Source: Kribbella monticola
GTDB taxonomy: Bacteria > Actinomycetota > Actinomycetes > Propionibacteriales > Kribbellaceae
Direction of reading: 5' to 3'
NCBI RefSeq assembly: GCF_003261635.1
Contig: NZ_QFXK01000027.1
Coordinates: 124,001-188,000, forward strand
Length of the DNA stretch: 64,000 bases
Part shown: positions 44,446 through 53,437 of the stretch, one piece after another
Layout: each line of letters opens with the position of its first letter
Numbering within the stretch: position 1 is the stretch's first letter
Position numbers and translations under genes: made by a program
Notes under the pieces: generated by a model
What the model saw: the letters and a program-made list of their open reading frames with translations, nothing else
Databases searched by the model: none
Told to the model about the DNA's origin: nothing

Positions 44446-45435
44446 GTGACGGTGTTGGCCCAGGCGCAGGCGGGGGACGAAGAGGCTTTCCGTGAGCTGA
44501 CCGCGCCGTACTTCCGTGAGTTGCATCTGCACTGTTATCGCATGCTCGGGTCCGTCACGGACGCCGACGACGTGATGCAGGAGGTGCTGCTCGCCGCGTG
44601 GCGGGGGCTCGGCGGGTTCGCGGGAAGGTCTTCGGTGCGGACCTGGCTGTACCGGATCGCCACCAACCGCTGCCTGAACGCGATTCGCGACGGCAAACGC
44701 CGCCCGCCCGCCGAACCGGTCCCGCCGTTCGACCCGCCCGCACCGTCGCGACGCGGCGACGTCACCTGGCTGCAGCCGTACCCCGACGAGTGGCTGCACG
44801 AACTCACCGACGCCGGCCCCGAGACCCACGCCGTACGGCGGGAGAACGTCGAGCTCGCCTTCGTCGCCGCGCTCCAACGGATGCCGCCGAAGCAGGCCGC
44901 CGCGCTGCTCCTGGTCGACGTACTCGGTTTCAGTACGCCGGACGTCGCCGAGCTGATGGACACCAGCCCGACGGCGATCAAGGGAGCGCTCCAGCGAGCC
45001 CGGGCCGCACTGCCCGTCGACAGCCGCGGTCCGATCCCCGATGCGTCGGCCGAACGCCAACTGGCCAAGCGATTCGCCGAAGCGTTTGTCGCCGACGACA
45101 TCACCACCATCACCAGCATGCTGACCGACGACGCCTGGCTGGCGATGCCGCCGGCTCCGCACGAGTACTACGGCCCGGCGGCGATCGCGGCCTTCTTGCG
45201 GGCGAGCAACGAGGGCCGCACCTCGATCGTTGAGCTCGAGGAGTCGGGCGCCAACCTTCAACCCGCCTTCCGCTGCTACTTCACCAACCCAGGAGCCGGG
45301 ACAGGGGAGCGTCAGGACCGCCGCTACGCCGGTCACATCGTTCTTGACATCCGCGGCAGCCACATCGTCCGGATCACCCGCTTCCTGGACGACGATCCCG
45401 TCCCGCGCCGAGCTCAGCGGGACGGGATCAACTGA
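44446..45435 (+). CDS. ECF sigma factor with C-terminal SnoaL domain
   Basis: 329 aa. Sigma region 2 (CYRMLGSVTDADDVMQEVLLAAW, then TWLYRIATNRCLNAI) and region 4 (GFSTPDVAELMDTSPTAIKG) are present. The C-terminal ~130 residues form a SnoaL-like domain, as in SigG/SigJ-type factors that lack a separate anti-sigma gene. The extra domain probably modulates activity. Divergent from the SnoaL-like gene, convergent with the VOC gene. Confidence 0.9.
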   Translation: MTVLAQAQAGDEEAFRELTAPYFRELHLHCYRMLGSVTDADDVMQEVLLAAWRGLGGFAGRSSVRTWLYRIATNRCLNAIRDGKRRPPAEPVPPFDPPAPSRRGDVTWLQPYPDEWLHELTDAGPETHAVRRENVELAFVAALQRMPPKQAAALLLVDVLGFSTPDVAELMDTSPTAIKGALQRARAALPVDSRGPIPDASAERQLAKRFAEAFVADDITTITSMLTDDAWLAMPPAPHEYYGPAAIAAFLRASNEGRTSIVELEESGANLQPAFRCYFTNPGAGTGERQDRRYAGHIVLDIRGSHIVRITRFLDDDPVPRRAQRDGIN

Positions 45436-45451
45436 GAAAACGTTGTCGGTT

Positions 45452-45874
45452 TTACTGCGCCTGGCGGGCTGCCTGGATCTCCAGGTAGTGCGGGTTGTGC
45501 ATGATGCCGAGCACGTTGCCGAACGGGTCGACCACGGCGGCGGTGGCGAAGTCGCTGTCGCCGTGCGCGGTGATCGGCGCGTACTCCTTCGCGCCCATCG
45601 ACAGCAGCTTCTCGAAGGTGCCGGCCAGGTCGTCCACGTGCCAGTGCATGACCGCGCCGCCGGCGGCGTTGGACGCTCCGGGCGGAGCGTACTTGCGGTC
45701 GATGAACCCGATCTCGTCCCCGTCGTCACCGACCCGGAACTCCACGTACGCCGGGGCCGCGGGCGCCACCGGGAACGCGTAGTACGCCTCCTGCTCGAAC
45801 AGTTCGGCGTACCAGTCCCGGGCGGCAGCGAGGTCGTCGGCGTAGAAGCTGATGGTGGCAAATCCTCGGAACAT
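45452..45874 (-). CDS. VOC-family (glyoxalase-like) protein
   Basis: 140 aa in two beta-alpha-beta-beta-beta modules (FATISFYADDLAAARDWYAE and MHWHVDDLAGTFEKLLSMG). Metal ligands of glyoxalases are only partly visible, so an enzymatic role is not certain. ATG 45874 has GGGAG upstream; a longer frame adds unrelated residues. Convergent with the sigma factor gene and divergent from the YCII gene. Confidence 0.85.
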   Translation of the reverse strand: MFRGFATISFYADDLAAARDWYAELFEQEAYYAFPVAPAAPAYVEFRVGDDGDEIGFIDRKYAPPGASNAAGGAVMHWHVDDLAGTFEKLLSMGAKEYAPITAHGDSDFATAAVVDPFGNVLGIMHNPHYLEIQAARQAQ

Positions 45875-46076
45875 CGGGTTCTCCCTGGTGTCGTTCTCGA
45901 TTGCGATGTCCCCATCCTCGCGCCCAATAGTGCTCACCCAATGAGCACTTTCCACGGAAACTTCGGAAATCCGCGCGGAAACCTTTGCGGAGGTGTCGAT
46001 CCTGGCGTGCTTCGTTCGACGCGGTGATGAGGCCAGGGTTGAATCGGGCTCTGGCAACCACTTCGAGGAGACAGAC

Positions 46077-46460
46077 ATGCGAGTCATGGTGCTGATCAAG
46101 ATGACGCCGGCGGACGAAGAGACGTACCCCAAGGACCCGCGGGCGATCGACGACCTGGCGGAGATGGGCCGGTTCAACGAGTTGCTCACCAAGGCGGGCG
46201 TGATGCTGTCCGGTGAGGGCCTCGCGCCCACCAGCGAAGGCAAGCTGGTCAGTTTCACCGAGGAGGGCCAGAGTGTTGTCGACGGCCCCTTTACCGAGGC
46301 GAAGGAACTGGTCGGCGGCTACTGGATCTGGCAGGTCGAGTCGATGGACGAGGCCGTCGACTGGGTCAAGAAGGCGCCCTTCCGCGACGGCACGGTCGAG
46401 CTGCGCCGCGTCTACGAGGAAGCCGAGTTCGCCGACGGCTACCCCCAGCCCAAGGCCTAG
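46077..46460 (+). CDS. YCII-related (DGPF domain) protein
   Basis: 127 aa with the DGPF motif in VVDGPFTEAKELVGGYWIW. The family is common in actinobacteria, often beside ECF sigma genes such as the one 650 bp upstream. ATG 46077 has GAGGAG 6 bp upstream. Function unknown. Confidence 0.9.
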   Translation: MRVMVLIKMTPADEETYPKDPRAIDDLAEMGRFNELLTKAGVMLSGEGLAPTSEGKLVSFTEEGQSVVDGPFTEAKELVGGYWIWQVESMDEAVDWVKKAPFRDGTVELRRVYEEAEFADGYPQPKA

Positions 46461-46478
46461 CTCCAGCTGAGCACGTTG

Positions 46479-46506
46479 CGGCCGGTGGGCTTCCGTCCGC
46501 CGGCCG
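46479..46506. terminator. Hairpin between converging YCII and AAA+ genes
   Basis: cggccggtgg (46479-46488) pairs with ccgccggccg (46497-46506), all ten positions counting one G-U, with an 8-nt loop. No T-run. Bidirectional terminator likely. Confidence 0.6.
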
Positions 46507-46563
46507 TCGTCGTCCTGGCGTGCTCGGTGCCCCGGCTGCCTGTCGTACGCAGTACAGCCGGTG

Positions 46564-48798
46564 CTAGGTGCCGGGGCGTTGGAGGAGGTAGTCCTCGGCG
46601 CGCATCGAGGCGGCCGGTTTGATGTCTTCGGGAAGGAGTTCGCGCAGGTCGCGCTCGGTCAGGGTGTCCGGGTCGCGCAGCGCCAGCCGGGTCGACTGGT
46701 TGGAGATCGCCTCTTCGAGCACGTTCCGGATGAACCGGCCGTTGCCGAAGTTGTGGCCGCGCGGCGCGGGCGGGATGATCCGGCGGACCACCTTCATCAC
46801 CTCGTCGGTGAAGATCATGCCCTTCTGGCGCGCCTGGAGTTCGAAGATGGCGACGAGTTGGTCGGTGTCGTACTCGCTGAATGCCAGCAGCTTCGGGAAC
46901 CGCGACGCCAGCCCGGTGTTCGACTCCATCAGCCGCTGGATCTCGCGGTGGTACCCGGCCATGATCACGACGACCTCGTCGCGGTAGTCCTCCATCATCT
47001 TCAGCAAGGTGGCGACGGCCTCGTGCCCGAAGTCACCCGGGATGTTCTCCGGCACCAGCGTGTACGCCTCGTCGACGAACAACACGCCGCCGAGTGCCTC
47101 GCGGAACTTCGCCGCGGTCATCGGCGCGGTGGAACCGACGGCGGAACCGACCAGGTCGGACCGGTCGACCTCGACCACATGCCCCTTCTCGAGCACGCCC
47201 AGTTCCTTGTAGATCCGCCCGAGCAGTCGCGCGATCGTCGTCTTCGCCGTACCGGGTTTGCCGACGAACACCATGTGCCGCGCCCGCTCCTGCGTGGGCA
47301 GCCCGAACTCCTTGCGCCGCTGGTTGGTCTTGATCTCGGCCACCATCCGGCGTACCGACTCCTTGACCGTCTCCAGCCCGACCAACGCCTCCAACTCGGC
47401 CAGCGCACCGATGTCGTTGCCCGCGGCAGCCAATTCCTCGCCTTCCGACCGCGGCCCGGTCGCGAGAGCAGCCGTACCGTCGTGCGCCGGGGTCGGTACG
47501 TCGTCCGCCGGCTCGCTCACCGCATCGGGCGACTGACGTACGTCGTCGGTCGGTTCGCTCACGGCGTCGGCCGAGTGACGTACGTCGTCGACCTCCGCTC
47601 CGTCGACCGCGCCAACCGCCGGCTCGGGTACGCCGCCGTCGCTTACCTCGTGCACGTCGGTGGCGTCCGTAGTGGGGGAGGCCCAAGCAAGCGGGATGGG
47701 AGTCGCAGCGGCCGGCTGACCCGCAGTACCGGCAGCTGAATCGGAATCACCGTCGAGGATCCGGAAGAACGCGCTCAGGTCGGGCACCTCGGGCTCCGGC
47801 CACGGGCCGTTCTCCAGTACGCCGGCCAGGTGCACCGACACGCGCGTCGCCGCGGCAGCCCACGAGCGCGCCGGCATCCGCTGCCCCTGCGCCACCGCAC
47901 GCTCCAGCCACTCCGTATTCCGCCGCAACCAAACCTGCGGATCGAAGCGGTCGCGCAGCTCGGCGAGCGCGTGCTCGACATCCCACCCGGCGATGCCGAG
48001 AACCTGCCCGACTGTCGGCGGCTGGCTCTTGAGCCCCGTCGCGCGAATCAACCGAGCCAGCAACTGCGGAAACTCAACAGCCTCATCATCCGCAACCACA
48101 GCAGACAACTCCGCCTGCGCCTCCCGCAGCGCCTCGAGCGAATACTGCAACGCCGCAGCGGGCCCAGCCAACTCCGGCAACACGGCCCGCTCGGCATCAC
48201 TCAGTACGGCGGTCTGCCAGAACTGCACGATCGTCTCGTAGTCCGCCTGCACGTGCATCCGGGTCGCTTCACGATCACCCAGCACCCGATCGAACGCACT
48301 CGTCAACGCCCGAGCGCGAGCAGCCAACGGCGGCGCGTCGACAAACAAACTCACGACATCGCGCGACAACTGCAATGCTTGCCGACGGCCCTCTTCGTTG
48401 AACCCGCGCGCACCCCCGACGGCCAGCAACGGCCAGTCCCCAGCCGCGACCCGTACGACGTACCCGTCACCACCAAGCCGCACCGGCGCCCGATGAAAGT
48501 CGCGAGTCAGCACAGCAGCAAGGTCGGCGTACTCACCCCGCAGTACCGGAATCCACCCACCAAGCAGCGGCGCCACCTGATGCAGGAACCACACCGCCGC
48601 AGGAGTCCCCACCACAAACTCGGGAAACACCCCCGGCCGCAACGCCCCCGCATCGTCGGCCCAGGCCCGCAACTGCCCCCGAACCCCACCCACCCACTCA
48701 TCCGGCACTTCCCACGGCTGCCCGGCCCCCAGCACGTCAAGCACCCGCGCCCCCCGAATGTGGTCAGCCACAGATTCCCTCTCCACCGTCGAACCCAC
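46564..48798 (-). CDS. CbbX/EccA-like AAA+ ATPase with novel N-terminal region
   Basis: 744 aa. The C-terminal ~290 residues are an AAA+ ATPase: Walker A GKPGTAKTT, Walker B GGVLFVDEAY, sensor/arginine finger region NTGLASRFPK and GHNFGNGRFIRNVLEEA, as in CbbX, SpoVK and EccA. Residues ~1-350 are helical and do not match a family I know. A 42-bp in-frame repeat (47497, 47539, 47581) makes an acidic linker with the DDV and SEP motifs. It stands alone, between YCII and the acyl-CoA synthetase. Not close to type VII secretion genes here. GTG start. Confidence 0.85.
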   Translation of the reverse strand: MGSTVERESVADHIRGARVLDVLGAGQPWEVPDEWVGGVRGQLRAWADDAGALRPGVFPEFVVGTPAAVWFLHQVAPLLGGWIPVLRGEYADLAAVLTRDFHRAPVRLGGDGYVVRVAAGDWPLLAVGGARGFNEEGRRQALQLSRDVVSLFVDAPPLAARARALTSAFDRVLGDREATRMHVQADYETIVQFWQTAVLSDAERAVLPELAGPAAALQYSLEALREAQAELSAVVADDEAVEFPQLLARLIRATGLKSQPPTVGQVLGIAGWDVEHALAELRDRFDPQVWLRRNTEWLERAVAQGQRMPARSWAAAATRVSVHLAGVLENGPWPEPEVPDLSAFFRILDGDSDSAAGTAGQPAAATPIPLAWASPTTDATDVHEVSDGGVPEPAVGAVDGAEVDDVRHSADAVSEPTDDVRQSPDAVSEPADDVPTPAHDGTAALATGPRSEGEELAAAGNDIGALAELEALVGLETVKESVRRMVAEIKTNQRRKEFGLPTQERARHMVFVGKPGTAKTTIARLLGRIYKELGVLEKGHVVEVDRSDLVGSAVGSTAPMTAAKFREALGGVLFVDEAYTLVPENIPGDFGHEAVATLLKMMEDYRDEVVVIMAGYHREIQRLMESNTGLASRFPKLLAFSEYDTDQLVAIFELQARQKGMIFTDEVMKVVRRIIPPAPRGHNFGNGRFIRNVLEEAISNQSTRLALRDPDTLTERDLRELLPEDIKPAASMRAEDYLLQRPGT

Positions 48799-48927
48799 TA
48801 CTTACCCGTGCGCCTGCCCACTTTAATCCGACACCAGCCGACCGGCCGCCCAGCAGATCGGCACGCCGCGGGAGCGCCGCCTGGGGGTGAGTGAGTGACG
48901 ACGGAGGAGAAAACGAAAAGGGGCGTA

Positions 48928-50715
48928 TTACTTCGCGTACAGGGCTTCTACGTCTTCTTTGTGTTTTTCCATGACGATGTGGCGGCGGAGGGAGAGTTTC
49001 AACGAGAGTTCGCCGTTTTCCTGGGTCCAGTCTTCGGGGAGGATGGCGAACTTCTTGATGCCCTCCGCCTTCGAGACCGCGTCGTTGGCGTCGTCGACGG
49101 CGGTCTGGATTTCGGCGATCAGATCCTCGTCGTGGATCAGGGACGGCACGTCGGAGGGCTTTCCGTGGGTTTTGGACCAGGCGACGATGGTTTCGGGGTC
49201 GATGGTGACCAGGGCTGCGATGAAGGGTTTGCCGTCGCCGACGACCATGCACTGGCTGACCAGCGGGTGCAGACGGATGCGGTCCTCCAGTACGGCGGGG
49301 GCCACGTTCTTCCCACCCGCCGTCACCAGGATCTCCTTCTTCCGGCCGGTGATGCGGATGAAGCCGTCGGCGTCGAATTCGCCGAGGTCGCCGGTGTGGA
49401 ACCAGCCGTCTTCGTCAATCGCGGCCGCGGTGGCTTCGTCGTTCTTCCAGTAGCCGGCCATCACCTGCCCGCCCTTGAAGCAGAGCTCGCCGTCCGAGGC
49501 GACGCCCACCGAGACCCCGGGCAGCGGGCGGCCGACGGTGCCGATGCGGATGTCGTCGGGGAGGTTCACGGCGAGCGCGGCGGTGGTTTCGGTGAGCCCG
49601 TAGCCCTCGAGCACCGGTACGCCGATGCCGCGGAAGAAGTGGCCGAGTCGATCGCCCAGCGGCGCGCCGCCGGAGACGGCGTACTGGACGTTGCCGCCGA
49701 GCACAGCGCGCAACTTCCCGTAGACGAGCCGGTCGAACAGAGCGTGCTTGGCGCGAAGCCCGAAGCCGGGCCCACCGTTGGAAACCGCAGTCGAGTAGGC
49801 GATAGCTGTCTCGGCGGCAGCGTCGAAGATCTTGCCCTTGCCCGACGCGTGCGCGCTCTGGCTCGCCGTGTTGAAAACCTTCTCGAACACGCGCGGCACA
49901 CTCAGAATGAACGTCGGCTTGAACGAGCCCAGGTCCGGCACCAGGTTCTTCACGTCCGCGGTGTGACCCAGCTTCACCCGCATCATCACGCAGCCCACCT
50001 GGATGATCCGCGCGAAAACATGGGCCAGCGGCAAGAAGAGCAACGTCGACGCGCCCTCGGCGAACAGCCCGTCGAGGATCTTCACCGCCGTACCCAGTTC
50101 GTCCATGAAGTTCGAGTGGGTGATCTTGCAGCCCTTGGGCCGCCCGGTCGTGCCGGACGTGTAGATCAAGGTCGCCAGGTCCGACGGCACGACCGCGGTA
50201 CGGCGCTTGTCGAGCTCGGCATCGGAAACCTCCTGACCCAGCACCATCAGCTGGTCGACCGCGCCCGACTCGATCTGCCAGACCTCCTGCAGGGCAGGAG
50301 CCTCGGTGCGGGCGGACTCGACGACGGCACCGTGCGCGGCGTTCTCGACGACCGCGACGACGGCTTCGGAGTCGGTCAGGATCCACTGGATCTGCGATGC
50401 CGAGGACGTCTCGTAGATCGGGACGGTGGCCGCGCCGATGCTCCAGATCGCATAGTCGATCAGCGTCCATTCGTACCGCGTGGCGCTCAGCAGCGCGACC
50501 CGGTCGCCGTGCTTGACGCCGGCCGCGATCAGGCCCTTCGCCACCCCGCTCACCTGGCGGGCGAACTCGGCCGCGCTGATGTCCAGCCAGCCGCCCTCGA
50601 CCCGGCGGCTGAAGACGGCGGTGTCAGGATGGGAGGAGGCGTTCGCCCAGACGGGATCGCTCAGCCCACCGGTGGTGGGAGGCTCGATCACAGCTGGAAC
50701 GGTGTACTCACGCAT
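48928..50715 (-). CDS. fadD15: Long-chain fatty acid--CoA ligase (FadD15-like)
   Basis: 595-aa AMP-forming acyl-CoA synthetase. AMP-binding motif LIYTSGTTGRPKGC, GYGLTET, and GWFHTGDLGEFDADGF followed by RKKEILVT with the catalytic-lysine region near the end. It activates fatty acids with ATP and CoA in the cytoplasm, probably for lipid remodelling. It is divergent from the SRPBCC gene. The name rests on similarity and on conserved neighbours. Confidence 0.93.
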   Translation of the reverse strand: MREYTVPAVIEPPTTGGLSDPVWANASSHPDTAVFSRRVEGGWLDISAAEFARQVSGVAKGLIAAGVKHGDRVALLSATRYEWTLIDYAIWSIGAATVPIYETSSASQIQWILTDSEAVVAVVENAAHGAVVESARTEAPALQEVWQIESGAVDQLMVLGQEVSDAELDKRRTAVVPSDLATLIYTSGTTGRPKGCKITHSNFMDELGTAVKILDGLFAEGASTLLFLPLAHVFARIIQVGCVMMRVKLGHTADVKNLVPDLGSFKPTFILSVPRVFEKVFNTASQSAHASGKGKIFDAAAETAIAYSTAVSNGGPGFGLRAKHALFDRLVYGKLRAVLGGNVQYAVSGGAPLGDRLGHFFRGIGVPVLEGYGLTETTAALAVNLPDDIRIGTVGRPLPGVSVGVASDGELCFKGGQVMAGYWKNDEATAAAIDEDGWFHTGDLGEFDADGFIRITGRKKEILVTAGGKNVAPAVLEDRIRLHPLVSQCMVVGDGKPFIAALVTIDPETIVAWSKTHGKPSDVPSLIHDEDLIAEIQTAVDDANDAVSKAEGIKKFAILPEDWTQENGELSLKLSLRRHIVMEKHKEDVEALYAK

Positions 50716-50817
50716 CCGCGTCTCCTCAGTCGGTCACGATTTGTCGACTCCGGCGCACGCTACAGTCACCTACCCGGTAGTAGCCAGACAGATGTGACCC
50801 ACGGAACTAGGACGTGC

Positions 50818-51723
50818 ATGCCATCGCTCGACATCAGTTGCGACGACTTGGTCGTTGCTGATCCAGCCTACGTCGCGGAGAGGCTGGGCGCGGACACCCT
50901 CTGGCGCGAGTGGTGGCCGGAGCTGACCTTGACCCCGTCGGAGCGGCGCGGCCGCGAGGGCGTTCGCTGGGCGGTCACCGGAGCGGCGATCGGTACTGCG
51001 GAGTGGTGGCTCGAGCCGGTCCGCGACGGGGTGGTCGTGCACTGGTACCTCCGGGTCGACCCGACCGGTTCCGCGGGGCAGCGGCGGCTGCGCAAGCTCA
51101 AGGAGCAGTACGTCGCGCGGTACCGCGAGCGGCTCTGGCGGTTCAAGGACGAGCTGGAGTCGGGCCGCGCCGCGGGCGAAGGCAGATCGGACTCCGAACC
51201 CGCGATAGTCTCCGGTGTGGGCAACGGGGCCTCACCACCGGCCGCGGACCCGTCCCGGCAGAACACGTCCCGGCAGCGAAGAGGTGAATCGATGGCAGAG
51301 CAGACCACCTCGACCATCGTCGTGAACGCGACTCCGAAGGCGATCATGGCGGTGATCGCGGACTTCGAGGCCTACCCGGAGTGGGCGGACTCGATGCGCG
51401 AGACCCAGGTGCTCTCCACCGACGAGGCGGGACGGCCCAAGCAGGTCCGGTTCAAGGTGGACGCCGGGGCGATCTCCGACGAGTACACGCTGGACTACGT
51501 GTGGTCCCGCAACGAGGTCACCTGGACGCTGGTCCAGGCCAAGATGGTCAAGGGCATGGACGGCGCCTACGTACTGCGTGATCTCGGCGCCGAGGGCACC
51601 GAGGTGACCTACCGGCTCGCCGTCGACGTGGCGATCCCGATGATCGGGATGCTGAAACGCAAGGCGGAGAAGGTCATCATCGACACGGCCCTGAAGGGGC
51701 TCAAGAAGCGCGTCGAGTCCTGA
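50818..51723 (+). CDS. Two-domain SRPBCC protein (fusion of two adjacent genes)
   Basis: 301 aa from ATG 50818. Residues ~1-115 form a first SRPBCC (START-like) domain (WREWWPELTLT, then WWLEPVRDGVVVHWYLRV). A polar linker (~115-158) follows, and residues ~159-301 form a second domain (ATPKAIMAVIADFEAYPEWA). No stop separates them. An internal ATG at 51292 has AGAGGTGA upstream, so the second domain may also be made alone. In mycobacteria I recall two separate genes here (Rv2186c, Rv2185c). Ligands may be lipids or polyketides. Confidence 0.8.
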   Translation: MPSLDISCDDLVVADPAYVAERLGADTLWREWWPELTLTPSERRGREGVRWAVTGAAIGTAEWWLEPVRDGVVVHWYLRVDPTGSAGQRRLRKLKEQYVARYRERLWRFKDELESGRAAGEGRSDSEPAIVSGVGNGASPPAADPSRQNTSRQRRGESMAEQTTSTIVVNATPKAIMAVIADFEAYPEWADSMRETQVLSTDEAGRPKQVRFKVDAGAISDEYTLDYVWSRNEVTWTLVQAKMVKGMDGAYVLRDLGAEGTEVTYRLAVDVAIPMIGMLKRKAEKVIIDTALKGLKKRVES

Positions 51724-51728
51724 TACCG

Positions 51729-53000
51729 GTGACTCGGGTACTGCTGTACACAGGGAAGGGCGGCGTGGGCAAGACCACGTCCGCGGCCGGCACGGCCACA
51801 CTCGCCGCACTACGCGGACTGCGCACCCTGGTGCTGTCGACGGATGCCGCGCATTCGCTGTCGGACGCCTTCGACAGTGCGGTCGGCGGCGAGCCGACCG
51901 AGATCGACGACCTGCTGTTCGTCCAGCAGATCGACGCCCAGCGGCGATTCGAGCGCGCCTGGGGTGACATCCAGTCGTACCTGCGCTCGGTGCTGCACGA
52001 GGTCGGCGTCGACCCGATCGAGGCCGAGGAGCTGACGGTCCTCTCGGGCGCCGAGGAGGTGCTCGCGCTGCTCGAGGTGCGCGACCACGTCCGCTCCGGG
52101 CGTTGGGACGTGATCGTGGTCGACTGCGCGCCGACCGCCGAGACGCTGCGGTTGCTGGCACTGCCCGAGGCACTGAACTGGTATATGGACCGCATCCTCA
52201 ACGTAGAGCGCAAGGTGGCCCGCACGTTCCGGCCGCTGCTCAGCAAGGCGGCCGGGATACCGATGCCCGACGACAGCGTGTTCGACGCGTTGCGCCGGTT
52301 GCACCGCGACCTCGCGGACATCCGCGCGCTGCTGGCCGGCCCGGACGCCTCCGTGCGGCTGGTGCTGACGCCCGAGGCGGTGGTCGTCGCCGAGGCCCGT
52401 CGCTCGCTCACCACCTTGTCCCTGTACGGGTACCGCGTCGACGGCGTGATCGCGAACCGGGTGTTCCCCGCCGCCGGTGCCGACAACTGGCGCCGCCAGT
52501 GGGTCGCCGCCCAGCGCGGCATCCTCGACGACGTCGCCGACTCGTTCCGTCCGCTGCCGATCTGGGAGTCGCCGTACCGCGCGTGCGAGCCGGTCGGCGT
52601 CGAGGAACTGGCCGCCTTCGCCGTCGAGATGTACGGCGGCGACGACCCGTTCGCGCGGGCCACGGACGAGACCTCGCTGTGGGTGGACCGCCACATCGAC
52701 ACCGACGGACGCACCTACACGCTGACCATGCCGTTGCCCTTGGCAACAGCGAGCGACCTGGAACTCGCCCGGCACGGGGACGACCTGATCATCACGGTCG
52801 GTTCGTACCGCCGGGTTCTCCCGTTGCCCGCCGCCCTGGCCCGAGCGGTCGTCGCCGGCGCCCGACTCGACAACGGGCGGTTGCAGGTCCGGTTCGCTCC
52901 CCGTGAGCCACTGGCCGGTACGACGGCCCAAGAGCTGGCCCAGGGCATTCGCGAGCAGTACGACGCGGAGCCGGCCGCGATCACGGAGGGCACCAGGTGA
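51729..53000 (+). CDS. ArsA-like ATPase
   Basis: 423 aa. P-loop GKGGVGKTT, switch I STDAAHSL and switch II VVDCAPTAE as in ArsA/Get3. The C-terminal ~80 residues (after 300) form a separate beta-rich extension with YTLTMPLPLATASDLEL. Cytoplasmic. It is 5 bp after the SRPBCC gene and overlaps the next small gene by 4 bp. In mycobacteria the homologue sits in the same place; its role is unclear and it need not relate to arsenic. Confidence 0.88.
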   Translation: MTRVLLYTGKGGVGKTTSAAGTATLAALRGLRTLVLSTDAAHSLSDAFDSAVGGEPTEIDDLLFVQQIDAQRRFERAWGDIQSYLRSVLHEVGVDPIEAEELTVLSGAEEVLALLEVRDHVRSGRWDVIVVDCAPTAETLRLLALPEALNWYMDRILNVERKVARTFRPLLSKAAGIPMPDDSVFDALRRLHRDLADIRALLAGPDASVRLVLTPEAVVVAEARRSLTTLSLYGYRVDGVIANRVFPAAGADNWRRQWVAAQRGILDDVADSFRPLPIWESPYRACEPVGVEELAAFAVEMYGGDDPFARATDETSLWVDRHIDTDGRTYTLTMPLPLATASDLELARHGDDLIITVGSYRRVLPLPAALARAVVAGARLDNGRLQVRFAPREPLAGTTAQELAQGIREQYDAEPAAITEGTR

Positions 53001-53437
53001 CCAAGGAACCGGTCGGCTCGGTCGCTGAGGAGGCCGCCAAGCTGTTCGCAGTACTGCAGCAGGCGACCACCGAAGCCAAGGGCCAGCACTCGTCCCACCA
53101 GGAGCAGGAGTACGAAGAGCCGGCGGACGAGGCAGCGGACGAGCACGAGCATGAGCACGGTACGGCGCATCGCGGTGGGCCGGAGTGTCAGTGGTGCCCG
53201 GTCTGCCAGTTGATCGCGAAGGTGCGCACCACGAGCCCGGAGACGATCGAGCAGTTGTCGAGCGCGGCAGCCGGCGTACTCGGCTCGCTGCGGTCGTTGC
53301 TGGAAGCCGCCGCGGAGGCCGCGCGGCAAGCCCGGGCGGACGCAGAGTCGCGGACCGCCGAGGATCCCGGAGAACAGCCGGCCCGGTCCCGGGTGGACCG
53401 GATCGATGTGAGTGAGGACCCCGAACCATGGGACTGA
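52997..53437 (+). CDS. Small protein with CxxC motif, ArsA operon
   Basis: 146 aa. N-terminal helix, then an acidic/His-rich stretch (residues ~35-55: HEHEHG), a Cys motif ECQWCPVCQLIA, and a C-terminal helix (LLEAAAEAARQARADAESR). It may bind metal. It overlaps the ArsA-like gene (4 bp) and the following kinase gene (10 bp). Family function unknown. Confidence 0.8.
   Translation: MTKEPVGSVAEEAAKLFAVLQQATTEAKGQHSSHQEQEYEEPADEAADEHEHEHGTAHRGGPECQWCPVCQLIAKVRTTSPETIEQLSSAAAGVLGSLRSLLEAAAEAARQARADAESRTAEDPGEQPARSRVDRIDVSEDPEPWD

Noticed and set aside
26821..48927. Prophage, integrative element or insertion sequence
   Set aside because: No integrase, transposase, phage or conjugation gene and no flanking att-like repeats were seen.
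48895..50810. Long plus-strand frame opposite the acyl-CoA ligase
   Set aside because: Only the end (from 50818) has SRPBCC sequence; the rest is antisense shadow.
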